A stretch of DNA of 64,000 bases from contig NC_081405.1 of the NCBI RefSeq assembly GCF_030272615.1, forward strand, positions 475,980,008 through 476,044,007, written 5' to 3'. The stretch comes from Cryptomeria japonica. Taxonomy: Eukaryota; Streptophyta; Pinopsida; Cupressales; Cupressaceae. Below are positions 12,378-22,563 of this stretch, one piece after another (positions within the stretch are counted from its first letter, which is position 1; every line of letters starts with the position of its first letter). The notes under the pieces are model-generated. The model was not told the DNA's origin. It saw nothing but the letters and a program-made list of their open reading frames with translations, and made no database searches. The translations under genes and the position numbers were made by a program.

Positions 12378-13281
12378 TGTTGGCATTATACACTCATATG
12401 AGAAGGGTGGATGTTGTCATTGATGGAAACAAGGTTCCACAAGATCAATTGGCCATAGACTTTACCTACCGGCACCGATAGATACAACAAGGCTTATTCA
12501 CACCGATAGAAGATTATACCGACATTCCAGGCCAACTTGACAATAAATATTGTTTATGCGAAATAAATTGTAATGTAAAATATAATTGTATGGACGACAT
12601 GTTGTATTGTAAAGACTCATATATTTATGATCTTTTGTAGGTCATTTAGAGAGAAGGAAGCAATAATATGAGATAAGATAGAGATATGTATAAGATATGA
12701 TAGTGAATAGTTGTATATGCATTTTGATGTGTTTGTTTTGGAGCAAATAAAAAGCAGAGTAGAGAGAAGAATATTCTGTATAAGCATAATCATTTGACAG
12801 AATACCAGCTAGGGTTTTTGGTAGAGGCAAAACTGGTATCAGACATAGTACAACAACAAACTCATCCAACATTTTGATGCAAGTTGTAAGAGTTCATTCT
12901 ATGTATACATCAGTATGATGTTGTAGTCAGTGAGACTCCACTTTAATTGTTGAGCAGTGAGCTCTAGGTAGTTGGCCTTCCTGCATGTGCAGGCCCCTTA
13001 TGTACTAGTAATATTTATTCATATGGCCAGTGAGTAAATATTGTGGGTCACAAATCCCACTGAGGTTTTTCCCTTACCGGGTTTCCTCACCAAAATATTT
13101 GTGTTATGGTGTGCATTGATGTCGATTCCTTTATTTCTCTTTATTGCATTATTGTTTTCTTACCGACATATTAATCTCAGTTAAAGAATTGTAAATAAGT
13201 ATAAATATTTCATTAACTGGATAGACAATAATTCACCACCCCACCCTCTCAGTGTCTTCGGGATTAATCAATTATCTAACA
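12378..13281 (+). repeat. E3 5' LTR
   Basis: It starts TGTTGGCATTATACACTC and ends ...ATTATCTAACA, about 904 bp. It matches 18355-19269 along its whole length with scattered substitutions. It contains gttgagcagtgagctctagg near 12950 and the bcatatggccagtg-type block near 13020 (catatggccagtgagtaaa) seen also in the E2 LTR. A C-tract near 13238 precedes the end. Confidence 0.95.
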
Positions 13282-13283
13282 AT

Positions 13284-13295
13284 TGGTATCAGAGC
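13284..13295 (+). other. E3 primer binding site (tRNA-iMet type)
   Basis: TGGTATCAGAGC lies three bases past the 5' LTR end. It complements the 3' end of plant initiator tRNA-Met, the usual primer for plant copia elements. Confidence 0.9.
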
Positions 13296-13352
13296 TTGGT
13301 CCTCTATTTGCAGAAGCCTAACAGCTTGAGGAAAATTCTAAAACCGGTACCC

Positions 13353-14394
13353 ATGGAAAATTTGAGACAACAGTTGGAAGTGGCTCTTGAAGATTTTGAT
13401 GCAGAAAAATTAAAGAATATCAAATTGGAAGAAGAACTCACATTTTCTCAAGGATTCATCAAAGCACTTCAATAAAACCTGATCATGGCACAAAATAATT
13501 TAGAAAATAATTGTGTGAGAAACTACAAAAACAAGATGATGAAGAAAAAGAAACTCACAGAGATATTGCAGAGAAACTGAGACAAGAGAAAAGTAACATG
13601 AAGAATGAGATGCAAGATTTAGCCATGAGACTATCTAACGATATTGAAGATAGAAAGAAGAATTAGGAAGATTTGGCTAGACAACTTAATGAAAGATCAG
13701 ATGAATCTATAAGGCTTAGTAATGAAAATGATATGCTTAAAATAGTTTTGATTCAAGTGCAACATGACAAAGAGGAACTTATGAGACAAGTTAGCACTCT
13801 GGAAAGTGAGTTGGTCATTGCAAATGAACACAAAGACAAATTCAAAAGAGCTTTGTCAAGCTTGATGACATGTTGAAAAATCAAAGACCTGATGGAGATA
13901 TAGTTGGACTTGGATTTGAACATGGAGAAAGTTCTAGAACTGCAAATAATCATGATCACAACAAACCGGTAAGGCAAACCAATGCTTACAAATTCAATGG
14001 CAAATGTTTTAATTGCAACAAACTTTGTCATAGAGAAAATCAATGCAGATGTAGAAATAATCAGAATAAAAACTCATTTACCAGTCAATGTTTCAAATGT
14101 AATAAATATGGTCATAAGTCAAATAATTGCAAAATGAATGTAAAATGCCATGCTTGTGGTAGATTTAGACATCTATCTAATCAATGCAGAACTCAAATAG
14201 GGCAAGGTTATGGAGAAACTATTCAAAGAAACAATGTAACTTGTTATGCATGCAACAAAATTGGGCATATTGCAAGATTTTGCAGAGGCAAGAATGTACT
14301 GGCAAACAATAGAGGATCTAATGACAAAGGCAACAAAAAGGTGAATGAAATCAAGCAAGATTTCTCAAAACAATGGGTCAAGAATACATATTAG
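13353..14394 (+). pseudogene. E3 ORF1: coiled-coil protein with four CCHC zinc knuckles (Gag-like)
   Basis: The probable start is ATG at 13353, 69 bases after the primer site begins, a spacing like the gag start of C1. The first part (MENLRQQLEVALEDFDAEK) is heptad-rich and probably a coiled coil. The C-terminal part (frame 1, 13870-14394) has four C-x2-C-x4-H-x4-C knuckles: CFNCNKLCHRENQC, CFKCNKYGHKSNNC, CHACGRFRHLSNQC and CYACNKIGHIARFC. Knuckles bind retroelement RNA in Gag nucleocapsid. The usual copia Gag N-terminal domain seen in C1 is not visible. The reading frame moves 3 to 2 to 1, so it is disrupted. E2 has a homologous ORF1. Confidence 0.75.
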
Positions 14395-14796
14395 AGAAAT
14401 GATGAATCTGGCTCTACACCAACAGAACAAAGTAATCCTGTACTAGCAGGAAATTCTTCATCTAACTAAGGAATAATACTTAGGGGTAAGGAAACTAATT
14501 GAATATCATGCATTTTTTCCCTTAGATGGTGGTAAGAAAGTCATAATCCTTCTTTACAGGTAGATATGTTGAGTTACAATGGAAATTCACTAAACTGGTG
14601 AAGCATTTAATGTGATTGTTAGTTAACTTTTTGGCTATAAAGCATTGAAATTTCTCATTTTGACTCACCAAGCATTCAAGTATTCGAAGAGAACAAAAGT
14701 AGAGCATCAAAATTCAAGAAGCGAAGCAACAAAGATTTTCTAGGGCATCCAAGGTTTTCACTTGCATTCAACAGAAAAAGGTATTTATTTTGTGTC
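14395..14796 (+). other. Spacer between ORF1 and ORF-X in E3
   Basis: About 400 bp with no convincing coding frame. It may hold the leader of a separate ORF-X transcript, but I see no clear promoter. A matching spacer sits between ORF1 and ORF-X in E2. Confidence 0.5.
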
Positions 14797-17700
14797 ATGG
14801 CTTCTTCATCTTCCGTTCCTGAATTCATAGAAAACTCTACTATTGTGGAGAATATTAAATGTCTTAGGATAGTTTTTAAGATAATTCGTAAGATAGCTAA
14901 GGTAGGCGACTCTGTTGGAGCATTTTCAAAAAGTCTGAAGGGATTCACATTCGTAGAAAACCCTAGGGCATACATTCACTATAATATTCAAGATTTAGGG
15001 TCTAAGGAGATGAAGAACATGTTTATGAAAGTCATCACAAACAATTGAGGTGTAATCAAACCTAAACATAAGATTATGGAAGATTTAGGGTTCGTAGACA
15101 TCCTTTATATGCCTGAATTTGAAGATGAAATTATCTGATATGTTCTAAGTAGAGTTCATGGTGAATTCTTATGGCTTGAACTCATCTTTAAAATCACTAG
15201 GGAAGCCATTAAAGCTGTTACAGGTTTACCCTCTAACGACACAAGGCTTAAGAAGAAGAAGAAAATTCCAAAAAAAGATGTTATGGATCTAATCGACACT
15301 ACATTTGATAACAGACCACTCAAGGTAAGTGACATAAATGATGACAATGTTAAATATTCTAGCATGGTTATTGGTTACAAGGTTGCACATACAAATAGGT
15401 TGAATTCTATTTCCAATCTATGCATTCACAGTGTTTATGAAATTGTAAAGAATAATGCAAAAAATGATCTATGTGAATCGTTAAAAGATGAATTGATAGA
15501 TAACTTAGACAAAATCTAGGGTGATAAAAAGGGAACATTCAAATTTGGGAATTTACTTGTATGTTTGATGCTATACTTCTTGAAGGAGATTCCTGGCATA
15601 GGCCATAGAGACTTTTCTTGTGATATTTTTGTTGGAAAAAAAATTAAGGAGGCAATTTCCAACATGGGTTTAGAAAGAAACAAGTAGGTATGGGGATACT
15701 TAAAAAAATTTCAAGCAAGAATGAAGAAAAGGGAAAGAATCCCTCAATGTATTGTTGATAAGTATGAAAAATTGATATGCTTTGTTATAAAGAGAGATGA
15801 AACATGGATGGAGGCTATCAAACCTAGAACTGTTTGGGTAACAAAAATGGGATATGAAGTGGACACCAACTTTTTGGAAACCTATGCCAAGAGAATTCTA
15901 GATGCCCCACTAAAACCTACTGAGAAGTTATTTGGCACTACTAAAATCATAGAGAAAGATGTTGCTATTTAGAAGAAAAGAAAGAAAAGGGATAAAACAT
16001 TGAAAGATGCTTCAAAATTTATCAAAAATGTTACCAAGGGAATATTGAAACTTGAATAGTTGAGTAGTGTTTCTACAAGCATAAAAGAAAGAAAATATGA
16101 CTAGCAACTGGTAACACATGTTTCCCCTATGTTTACCTCATCCAAGACTGATAGTGACAAAGCTGCAGAGTTTAAAAGGGTGGATAGGAAGAAGAGAAAA
16201 TATCCACCAGCACCCGCTCCTGCTTCGTCACCTAAGAAGACAAGGACACTTAGAAAGAAAGAATAGGTTGTGAAAGAGCCTAGCGATCCAAAAAAGAAGA
16301 TTGCATAGAAGGAACCAACACCAAAGATATCTGATACACTTTCCCCGACAGAACTCATTAACCAAATAACTCAGGATGGTAATCTTAGCAATGTCAGTAA
16401 GTTTTATCATTCTTTTGATGGTTCAGATAAGAACACTATTGAAGAAAGCATAATCTTATATTTAGATATATTTAAGAAAGTTCTTATTGAAGTCATTGAT
16501 GTTGTCCCCAATGACTTATATATAAGACTTGAGGCAAAAAGAATGTCCATCATGGAATTGGACAAGAAATTGAAGGTTGAAGCACTGTTGGTTGTTCATC
16601 TAGCTAAGTCTAGACAAGAAATAGATGAATTGATAGTAGAGGCTAACAAAACTATTTTTGTAAGTGGTCACCAACAAGTAAGCCTCATGGCCGACAAGAC
16701 AAAGGAAATCACATTTGAGACAACAAACAAATGGGATATTTTCTTTGTGGCTGGAGAAAGAGAAAAGATAAGAAAAAGAAAGACAAAAAGTTGAGAAATC
16801 CTTTTTAAGGTATTTCCAAAAAGGTTATAATTGTAAGAATAAAGTTGGTAGTGTCCCTGACTTAACAATAAGTGATAACTTACCACCACTAGCTCAGGAC
16901 ACCCCACCGACAGTAGCAGAGGCACAAGTAGAAGTGCAGAATCAGCTCGCAGAAAAGACATCAGAGGAAGAAAAAGCAATAGATGATGTTGACCCCGAGT
17001 CAAACGTTCTATTCACAATGAAGGTTGATACTCAGGACATCAACATTACAATGGATGATACCTCTATTCCAAAAATTGGTAAGGAATAGTCCACTGACAC
17101 TCCTGCAAATATTGATATTGATAATATAACTGTTGATGATACAAATAAAGCTGTAGATAAATAAAGTTTTGAGGAGAAGAAACTAGAATCCATAAATATT
17201 GAGATCTCTGACTCGTCGGTCAAGGCAGTTGACACTTAGCAGAATAAGAATGAGAATAAGGAAGAGGAAGTGATTAAGGTAGATGAACAAAAAATAGAGG
17301 AAGGGACAAAGATATTAGGAGAAGAGAAGAAAGATAATGTAGAACCTAGCACCTCTCCTAGTACTTCAATTTTGAATTTTAGACCAACATTTGTCATAGA
17401 AGTACTATTGGATTCTATAAAGAAAATAACGAAGTGTAATGACTTAGCATTTAAGACTATCAATGATTCTCTACCAATTTTGCAGATGATTGCACCAGAG
17501 TGCAAGGTAGATCATATTATTGGCTCAATAGGTAAATTAGACACATTGTCCAAATTCATTTTTGCTAACATTCAGTCATTAGACAAAATAAATGAGAAGA
17601 CTATTTAAGAAAAAGTTGATAATGAAAAGGAGGTATTCTTTAGAAAAACAATAGGGGAATGTACACATCAGATTGATACACTGCTACTGGCATTGAACTC

Positions 17701-18166
17701 TACCATTTTGGAGTATAAGGAATTATACCAAGAAGCTCGTAAACCACATCAACTAATAGAAGATATTGATGACCAAATCAGAAAAACTCAAAAGGAAATT
17801 GATGATATTGTGGATAATATAATTGGTTCTTTTGAACTAACATCAATCATAGAATAGGAGATGGCTACACATGAGGAAAAGATTGAAAATATTTAAAAAG
17901 AAAAGGCAAGATTGAAAATGAAATCCATTGCATTGAAGAATAAGCTTGGTCCAAGATTGGACAAACTAATCACTCACCAAAATGCACTATCAAAGGCTAC
18001 AATTCAAGGAGATAGAACACCGAAAAAACAAATGCACTATCTTACCAAAATGATCAGGCAAACACAAACAATAATTACTGACAATAAAAAGTTCATGCAG
18101 GGTCTAAACTTAGTTCTTGTAGATATTTTTCAAATTGTACACAACAAACTTCAGGGATCTAAGTAA
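14797..18166 (+). pseudogene. ORF-X copy 3 (E3), the best preserved copy
   Basis: ATG at 14797 (MASSSSVPEFIENSTIVENI) opens frame 1, which continues to 16791 with no frameshift but nine stops: TGA at 15046 and 15136, TAG at 15517, 15685, 15970, 16057, 16102, 16264 and 16306. A frameshift near 16790 moves it to frame 2, which runs with further stops to 18166. In order: a globular N-terminal region (MVIGYKVAHTNRLNSIS, then WMEAIKPRTVWVTKMGYEV), a basic linker, EESIILYLDIFKKVLIEV, an acidic low-complexity stretch and a C-terminal coiled-coil-like region. The full protein would be roughly 1,100 residues. No catalytic motif, signal peptide or membrane helix is evident and I recognise no family. 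An env-like role is not supported. Confidence 0.65.
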
Positions 18167-18354
18167 AATTTTTGAAAATTTTTGACATCCTTTGTCATCA
18201 ATGTCAAAGGGGGAGTATATAGTGAGAAAAATGTACTGAGCAAGGCATGGAGAAAAGTGTACAGAAGAATATGAACATATCATTTGCTCAGGGGGGGCAA
18301 TCACAATATTGTATTTTTCTCATGAGTGTTGCCATCAATGCCAAAGGGGGAGAT
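18167..18354 (+). other. E3 3' UTR with polypurine ladder
   Basis: Tracts lie at 18206-18215 (aaagggggag) and 18291-18298 (G run), with the terminal PPT at 18343-18354 (aaagggggagat). The terminal context (catcaatgcc before the tract) equals that of C1 and C3. Confidence 0.85.
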
Positions 18355-19269
18355 TGTTGGCATTATACACTCAAATGAGAAGGGTGGATGTTGTCATTGA
18401 TGGCAACAAGGTACCACAGGATCAACTGATCATAGACTTCACCTACTAGCACCAACAGATACAACAAGGCTTATTCACATCGGCATCCAGTTTACACTAG
18501 CAGAAGATTATATCGACATTCTAGGCTGACTTAACAATAAATATTATTTATGCAAAATATTGTAATGTGAAATATAAATGTATGGCCGACATGTTGTATT
18601 GTAAAGACTCATATATTTATGAGCTCTTGTAGGTCATTTAGAGAGAAGGAAGCGATAAAATGAGATAAGATAGAGATATGTATAAGATATGATAGAGAAT
18701 AGATGTATATTAATTTTGATGTGTTCATTTTGGAGCGAATAAAAAGTAGAGCAGAGCGAAGACTATTCTGTATAAGCAGAATCATTTGACAGCATACCAA
18801 CTAGGGTTTTTGGTAGAGGCAGAACCGTTATCAGATAGAGCACAACAATGAACTCATCCATTATTTTGATGCAAGTTGTAAGAGTTCATTTTATGTTTAC
18901 ATTAGTATGATGTTGTAGTCAGTAAGACTCCACTTTTGTTGTTGAGCAGTTAGCTCTAGGAAGTTGGCCTTCCTGCATGCACCGACCCCTTATGTACTAG
19001 TAATATTTATTCATATGTCTAGTGAGTAAATATTGTGGGTCATAAATCCCACCGAGGTTTTTCCCTTACCAGATTTCCTCACCAAAATATTTGTGTTATG
19101 GTGTGAATTGATGTTGATTCCTTTATTTTTGTTTACTACATTATTGTTTTCTTACCGACATATTAATCTCAGTTACAAAATTGTAAATAAGTTTAAATCT
19201 TTCATTAACCGGTCAAACACTAATCCCCCCCCCCTCTCAGTTTCTTTGGGATTAATCAATTATCTAACA
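18355..19269 (+). repeat. E3 3' LTR
   Basis: It pairs with 12378-13281, starting TGTTGGCATTATACAC and ending ATTATCTAACA immediately before the ttaaa duplication. A C10 tract at about 19217-19226 replaces the shorter ccccaccc stretch of the 5' copy. Confidence 0.95.
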
Positions 19270-19274
19270 TTAAA

Positions 19275-20174
19275 GTAACCCCACACTTTGTCATCTCTCT
19301 ATCTACCCAGTGTAGCAATTGATTGTTTTCATTGCCTCCCTATCAGGATATCAAATGCCCATTGTCTCTTCCCAAAACTAGGAGTCTCATTGATGAAAAA
19401 TAACATTAAACGCACAATTAGGTTTCCATACTGGAATGCTCCCTTCTTTTCTCCTTTGATCATTTCTAGGTTAATTAATAGTTCATCCAACATCCAACCA
19501 CATAGATCTAACTTCTCATTCTCCCTCATCATTTTATGAGCTGCATAAATGGATGAGCTAGAAACATAATTCATCTGGTTTGATTGAGTTACCTTGTCAC
19601 CGATGATCATGCTTCCAAATCTAATATCTATGTCAGTGATAGTACTAACCCTCATTGATCACTTGTTCGATGTTGCACCACTGATCTTGTTGAACTAATT
19701 ATTATAAACCTTCTTCTCAGGACATTGTCCAACCTGTAGTACATCGGTGATGACCCTGATGGTATCCTTCGAAATCTTATACAGTCTATCCAACCAGATA
19801 AATTACCCATGCACTTTTCTCAAAACATATCTAATAATCTCATCTTCAAATTTTAGAATATCCAGAATGCAGGTAAACCCTAGATCCTCAATATTTTTGT
19901 ACTTGGGCTTAGCATTTCTAGAATCTCCCATTAACTTGCTCATGTACATGATCTTAATATCACTCATAACCAAATCCTCAATATGACAGTGAATGTAAGT
20001 TCTTACATCTTCAACATATACGGCTCCTTCCGGGACATGGGAAAAAGCACCAACCAAATCGTCCAAAGTAGCAATATACAGATATCATTTAAAAATCGGC
20101 CTAGGATGGTCCTTGAACTCAACAACAGTAGGATTTGCAATAAACATAGTTACAAATGATGATCCTTCTTCCAT
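19275..20174 (-). pseudogene. ORF-X copy 2 (E2), N-terminal part
   Basis: The probable start is ATG at plus 20172-20174 (MEEGSSFVTMFIANPTVVEF), an N-terminus like that of E3 ORF-X. It continues through VEDVRTYIHCHIEDL and EDEIIRYVLRKVHG, where E3 has EDEII-stop-YVLSRVHG, and then MIIGDKVTQSNQMNYVS. E3 cuts it at 19274; the rest resumes at 12372. Stops are present. Confidence 0.7.
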
Positions 20175-20559
20175 GATGAAAGATAAATACCTGAAAGATA
20201 GTTGTCGGTGAAAAACCCTAAAGAACTCTTCCGATCGCTGGTGAAATCGCTCAAGATGATATTGATCACACTGAATCACCTTAGACTTCCTCTAAATTGC
20301 TCTGAATCGCTCTGAATGCAAAGTGATCAGAAAATAAGTGAATTCATCCTTTTAACCTCCAAGACACCCTAATCCATCATTGATATGAATGACTTTTGGT
20401 GAAAGATACCAGATCTCGATCAAACATATCCATGCCCGATAAGCCCAGAACCTCATCTTGGGGCATATGCAACATCTTCATGAATTTTGCCTACCCCTAA
20501 GGCATATGCCTTAGTTACCAAATGATCTTCTTGCTGGTGCAAGAGCAACATCCATCTGC

Positions 20560-21636
20560 TGGTGCAAGAGTAACTAGTGCATTTCCATCTGCTGATTGTT
20601 CTTTTGACTTCTTGACCCATCTCTGGGTATGATCTTGCCGGATTTCATTAACCTTCTCTTTCCCTTTAACATTTGATCCTTCATTACCAATTTACGGATT
20701 TCTTCTTCTACAGAACTTAGTAATATGTCCAACCTCATTACATGCATAACATGTAACATTGTTCTTTTGAATTGCTTTGCTAAAACCGGTGTAATTGCTT
20801 GACCTGCATTGATTAGCCACATGTCCAAATTTTCCACATGCATAACATTTAAAATTTATTTTGCAATCTTCTTCTTATGACCATACTTATTACATTTAAA
20901 ACATTGACCGGGAGAAGAATCAGGGTTGTGATTTGCTCTATTTCTATATTGCCTACCCATGTGACCAAATTTATTACAAGCAAAGCATCTACCATTAAAT
21001 TTATAAGCATTAAACTGCCTTACAAGTGCCTTATGGTTTTCATCTTCATTTGCAGTACCAGAACTTTGTCTTGGTTCAGATCCAAGTCCACTGGAATCTC
21101 TATTTCATCTTTGTCTCTTCAATAACTCATCAAGTTGTGCTGAACTAACCTTGAATTTTTCTTTATACTCACTTGCAATAGTTAGATCATCTCTTATAAT
21201 TATTATTTGTCTCTCATGTTCTTGTTCATTACTTTGGGGTTGCATAAAACTAATTCTCAACATATCATTGTCATGAACCAACTTACCACATTCTTCAAAT
21301 TTGTTTTTCAAAGATACAAGAAGATTTTCTTCCTTTTTTTTTCTAGTCTTCAATCTCTTTAGACATTCTCATAGTTATATCTTGCATTTCATTCCTCATG
21401 ACCATATTCTCTTGACTCAGCTTCAAACATCTCTCATTAAGTGCATCTTTCTCTTCATTATTCTTATTGTGCAAAATTTCCTTCCTCCTACCTTGAACAG
21501 ATGATAGCCTCTCCTGTAGGACAAGAATGAATTCCTGAGCAGAATTCAATTCATCTTGTAACTTCAAGTTCTTCGTCCTTTCAACATCATAATCTTCAAG
21601 TGATACCTCAAGTTGTTTCTCCAAACACATATCCAT
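20560..21636 (-). pseudogene. E2 ORF1: coiled coil plus CCHC knuckles
   Basis: It starts at plus 21636 (MDMCLEKQLEVSLEDYDVER), about 50 bases after the primer site. The coiled-coil part continues through NDMLRISFMQPQSNEQEH (21105-21353), which parallels NDMLKIVLIQVQHDKEEL of E3. The knuckle region (about 20690-21010) includes CFKCNKYGHK and CYACNEVGHI but crosses several frames, and at least one knuckle is damaged. A non-coding spacer (20175-20559) separates it from ORF-X. Confidence 0.65.
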
Positions 21637-21688
21637 GAATTCTGGATTCGGATCTTCCTCAAGCTGTTAAACTTCCTCTGAGGCACAA

Positions 21689-21701
21689 GGCTGTGATACC
21701 A
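21689..21701 (-). other. E2 primer binding site
   Basis: The minus strand reads TGGTATCACAGCC, the tRNA-iMet-type site with one base changed (ACAG for AGAG). It is two bases from the 5' LTR end. Confidence 0.85.
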
Positions 21702-21703
21702 AT

Positions 21704-22563
21704 TGTTGTGAATCAGTGTTCTACCAGAACAATCAATTTTAACCTTATTAAAACATGTATACACCAACCGGTATATATAGAATTGAAAGAAGTAAAACAA
21801 CCAATAAACCAATCACAGAAATGAATACTATAACACAAAGAATTATACGTGGAAAACCTCAAAGAGGAAAAACCACAGTGGGATTTGTGACCCACAATAT
21901 CAATCCACTGGCCATATGAAGAGATATTAAAAAATATAGGGGCCTACACTTGTAGGAAGGCTTACAACCTAGATCACACTAATCAACCACAAAAGGAGCC
22001 TCACTGACTACATACATATCTAGATTACAATTTGAAGAAATGATTGAACTGCAAAGATAGCATCTTCTATGCCTAAATGGAGTTCTGGTTAAGCTCTGTT
22101 TGTTTTGGTCTCAAACCCTAAACCCTTACCGAAATACTCTCTTACATAAATATCCTCACATACATGATCTCTCTCATATATTTTGCATCTCCTTTATTAT
22201 TTCCTCATACATACATATATATTACAAAATGATCTAATCAATTGACGTATATTCCCTTTACAAATTATCATGCCTTATGTTATCTTACAAAGATAATTAC
22301 AATATGAATAAACATTTCGGCTCAATAACATAAATACATGAATATCAAAACAATTTTTGATATCGGCCTCCAATACCGATAACCTGATTATAAACCATGT
22401 CGGCCTGCAATACCAGTAACCAAAGAAATCCATCCAAGTTGTCGATGCCAGTGAAGTGTCTGCTGGTACACAACTAAACCAAAATATGAAGCCGAAACAT
22501 GTTTCCATGTTGCCATCAATGACAACATATTTAAACCAACCAACTGAGTGTCAATTGCCAACA
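21704..22563 (-). repeat. E2 5' LTR
   Basis: It starts at plus 22563 (TGTTGGCAATTGACAC) and ends at 21704 (...GATTCACAACA). It lacks the G/C tract and about 20 flanking bases present at the end of the 3' LTR, so the two ends are no longer identical. Confidence 0.85.

Larger units (their letters stand above)
12378..19269 (+). mobile_element. E3: complete non-autonomous LTR element nested in E2
   Basis: It is bounded by perfect 5-bp duplications ttaaa at 12373-12377 and 19270-19274, with LTRs 12378-13281 and 18355-19269, primer site 13284-13295 and polypurine tract 18343-18354. The internal region codes for ORF1 (coiled coil plus four CCHC knuckles) and ORF-X. No protease, integrase, RT or RNase H was found in any frame, so transposition must have relied on proteins from other elements. 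It is younger than E2, whose ORF-X it interrupts. Confidence 0.95.
8897..22563 (-). mobile_element. E2: non-autonomous LTR element in minus orientation, interrupted by E3
   Basis: Both LTRs are present (5' at 21704-22563, 3' at 8897-9820), with a primer site at 21689-21701 and a polypurine tract at 9821-9833. Flanks aagaa/aataa match at four of five bases, an aged target duplication. Removing E3 and one ttaaa leaves about 6.8 kb, close to E3's own 6.9 kb. It encodes ORF1 (coiled coil plus CCHC knuckles) and ORF-X, and no polymerase genes. E3 lies inside its ORF-X in the opposite orientation. Confidence 0.85.

Noticed and set aside
12024-12386. Clean Met start for a minus-strand protein (MPTFKAFQ...)
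   Set aside because: The Met and Pro codons come from the E3 LTR terminus across the insertion junction; the true N-terminus lies at 20174.
14797-18166. ORF-X as a Sirevirus env-like protein
   Set aside because: No signal peptide or transmembrane segment is visible, and it lies in elements without pol.
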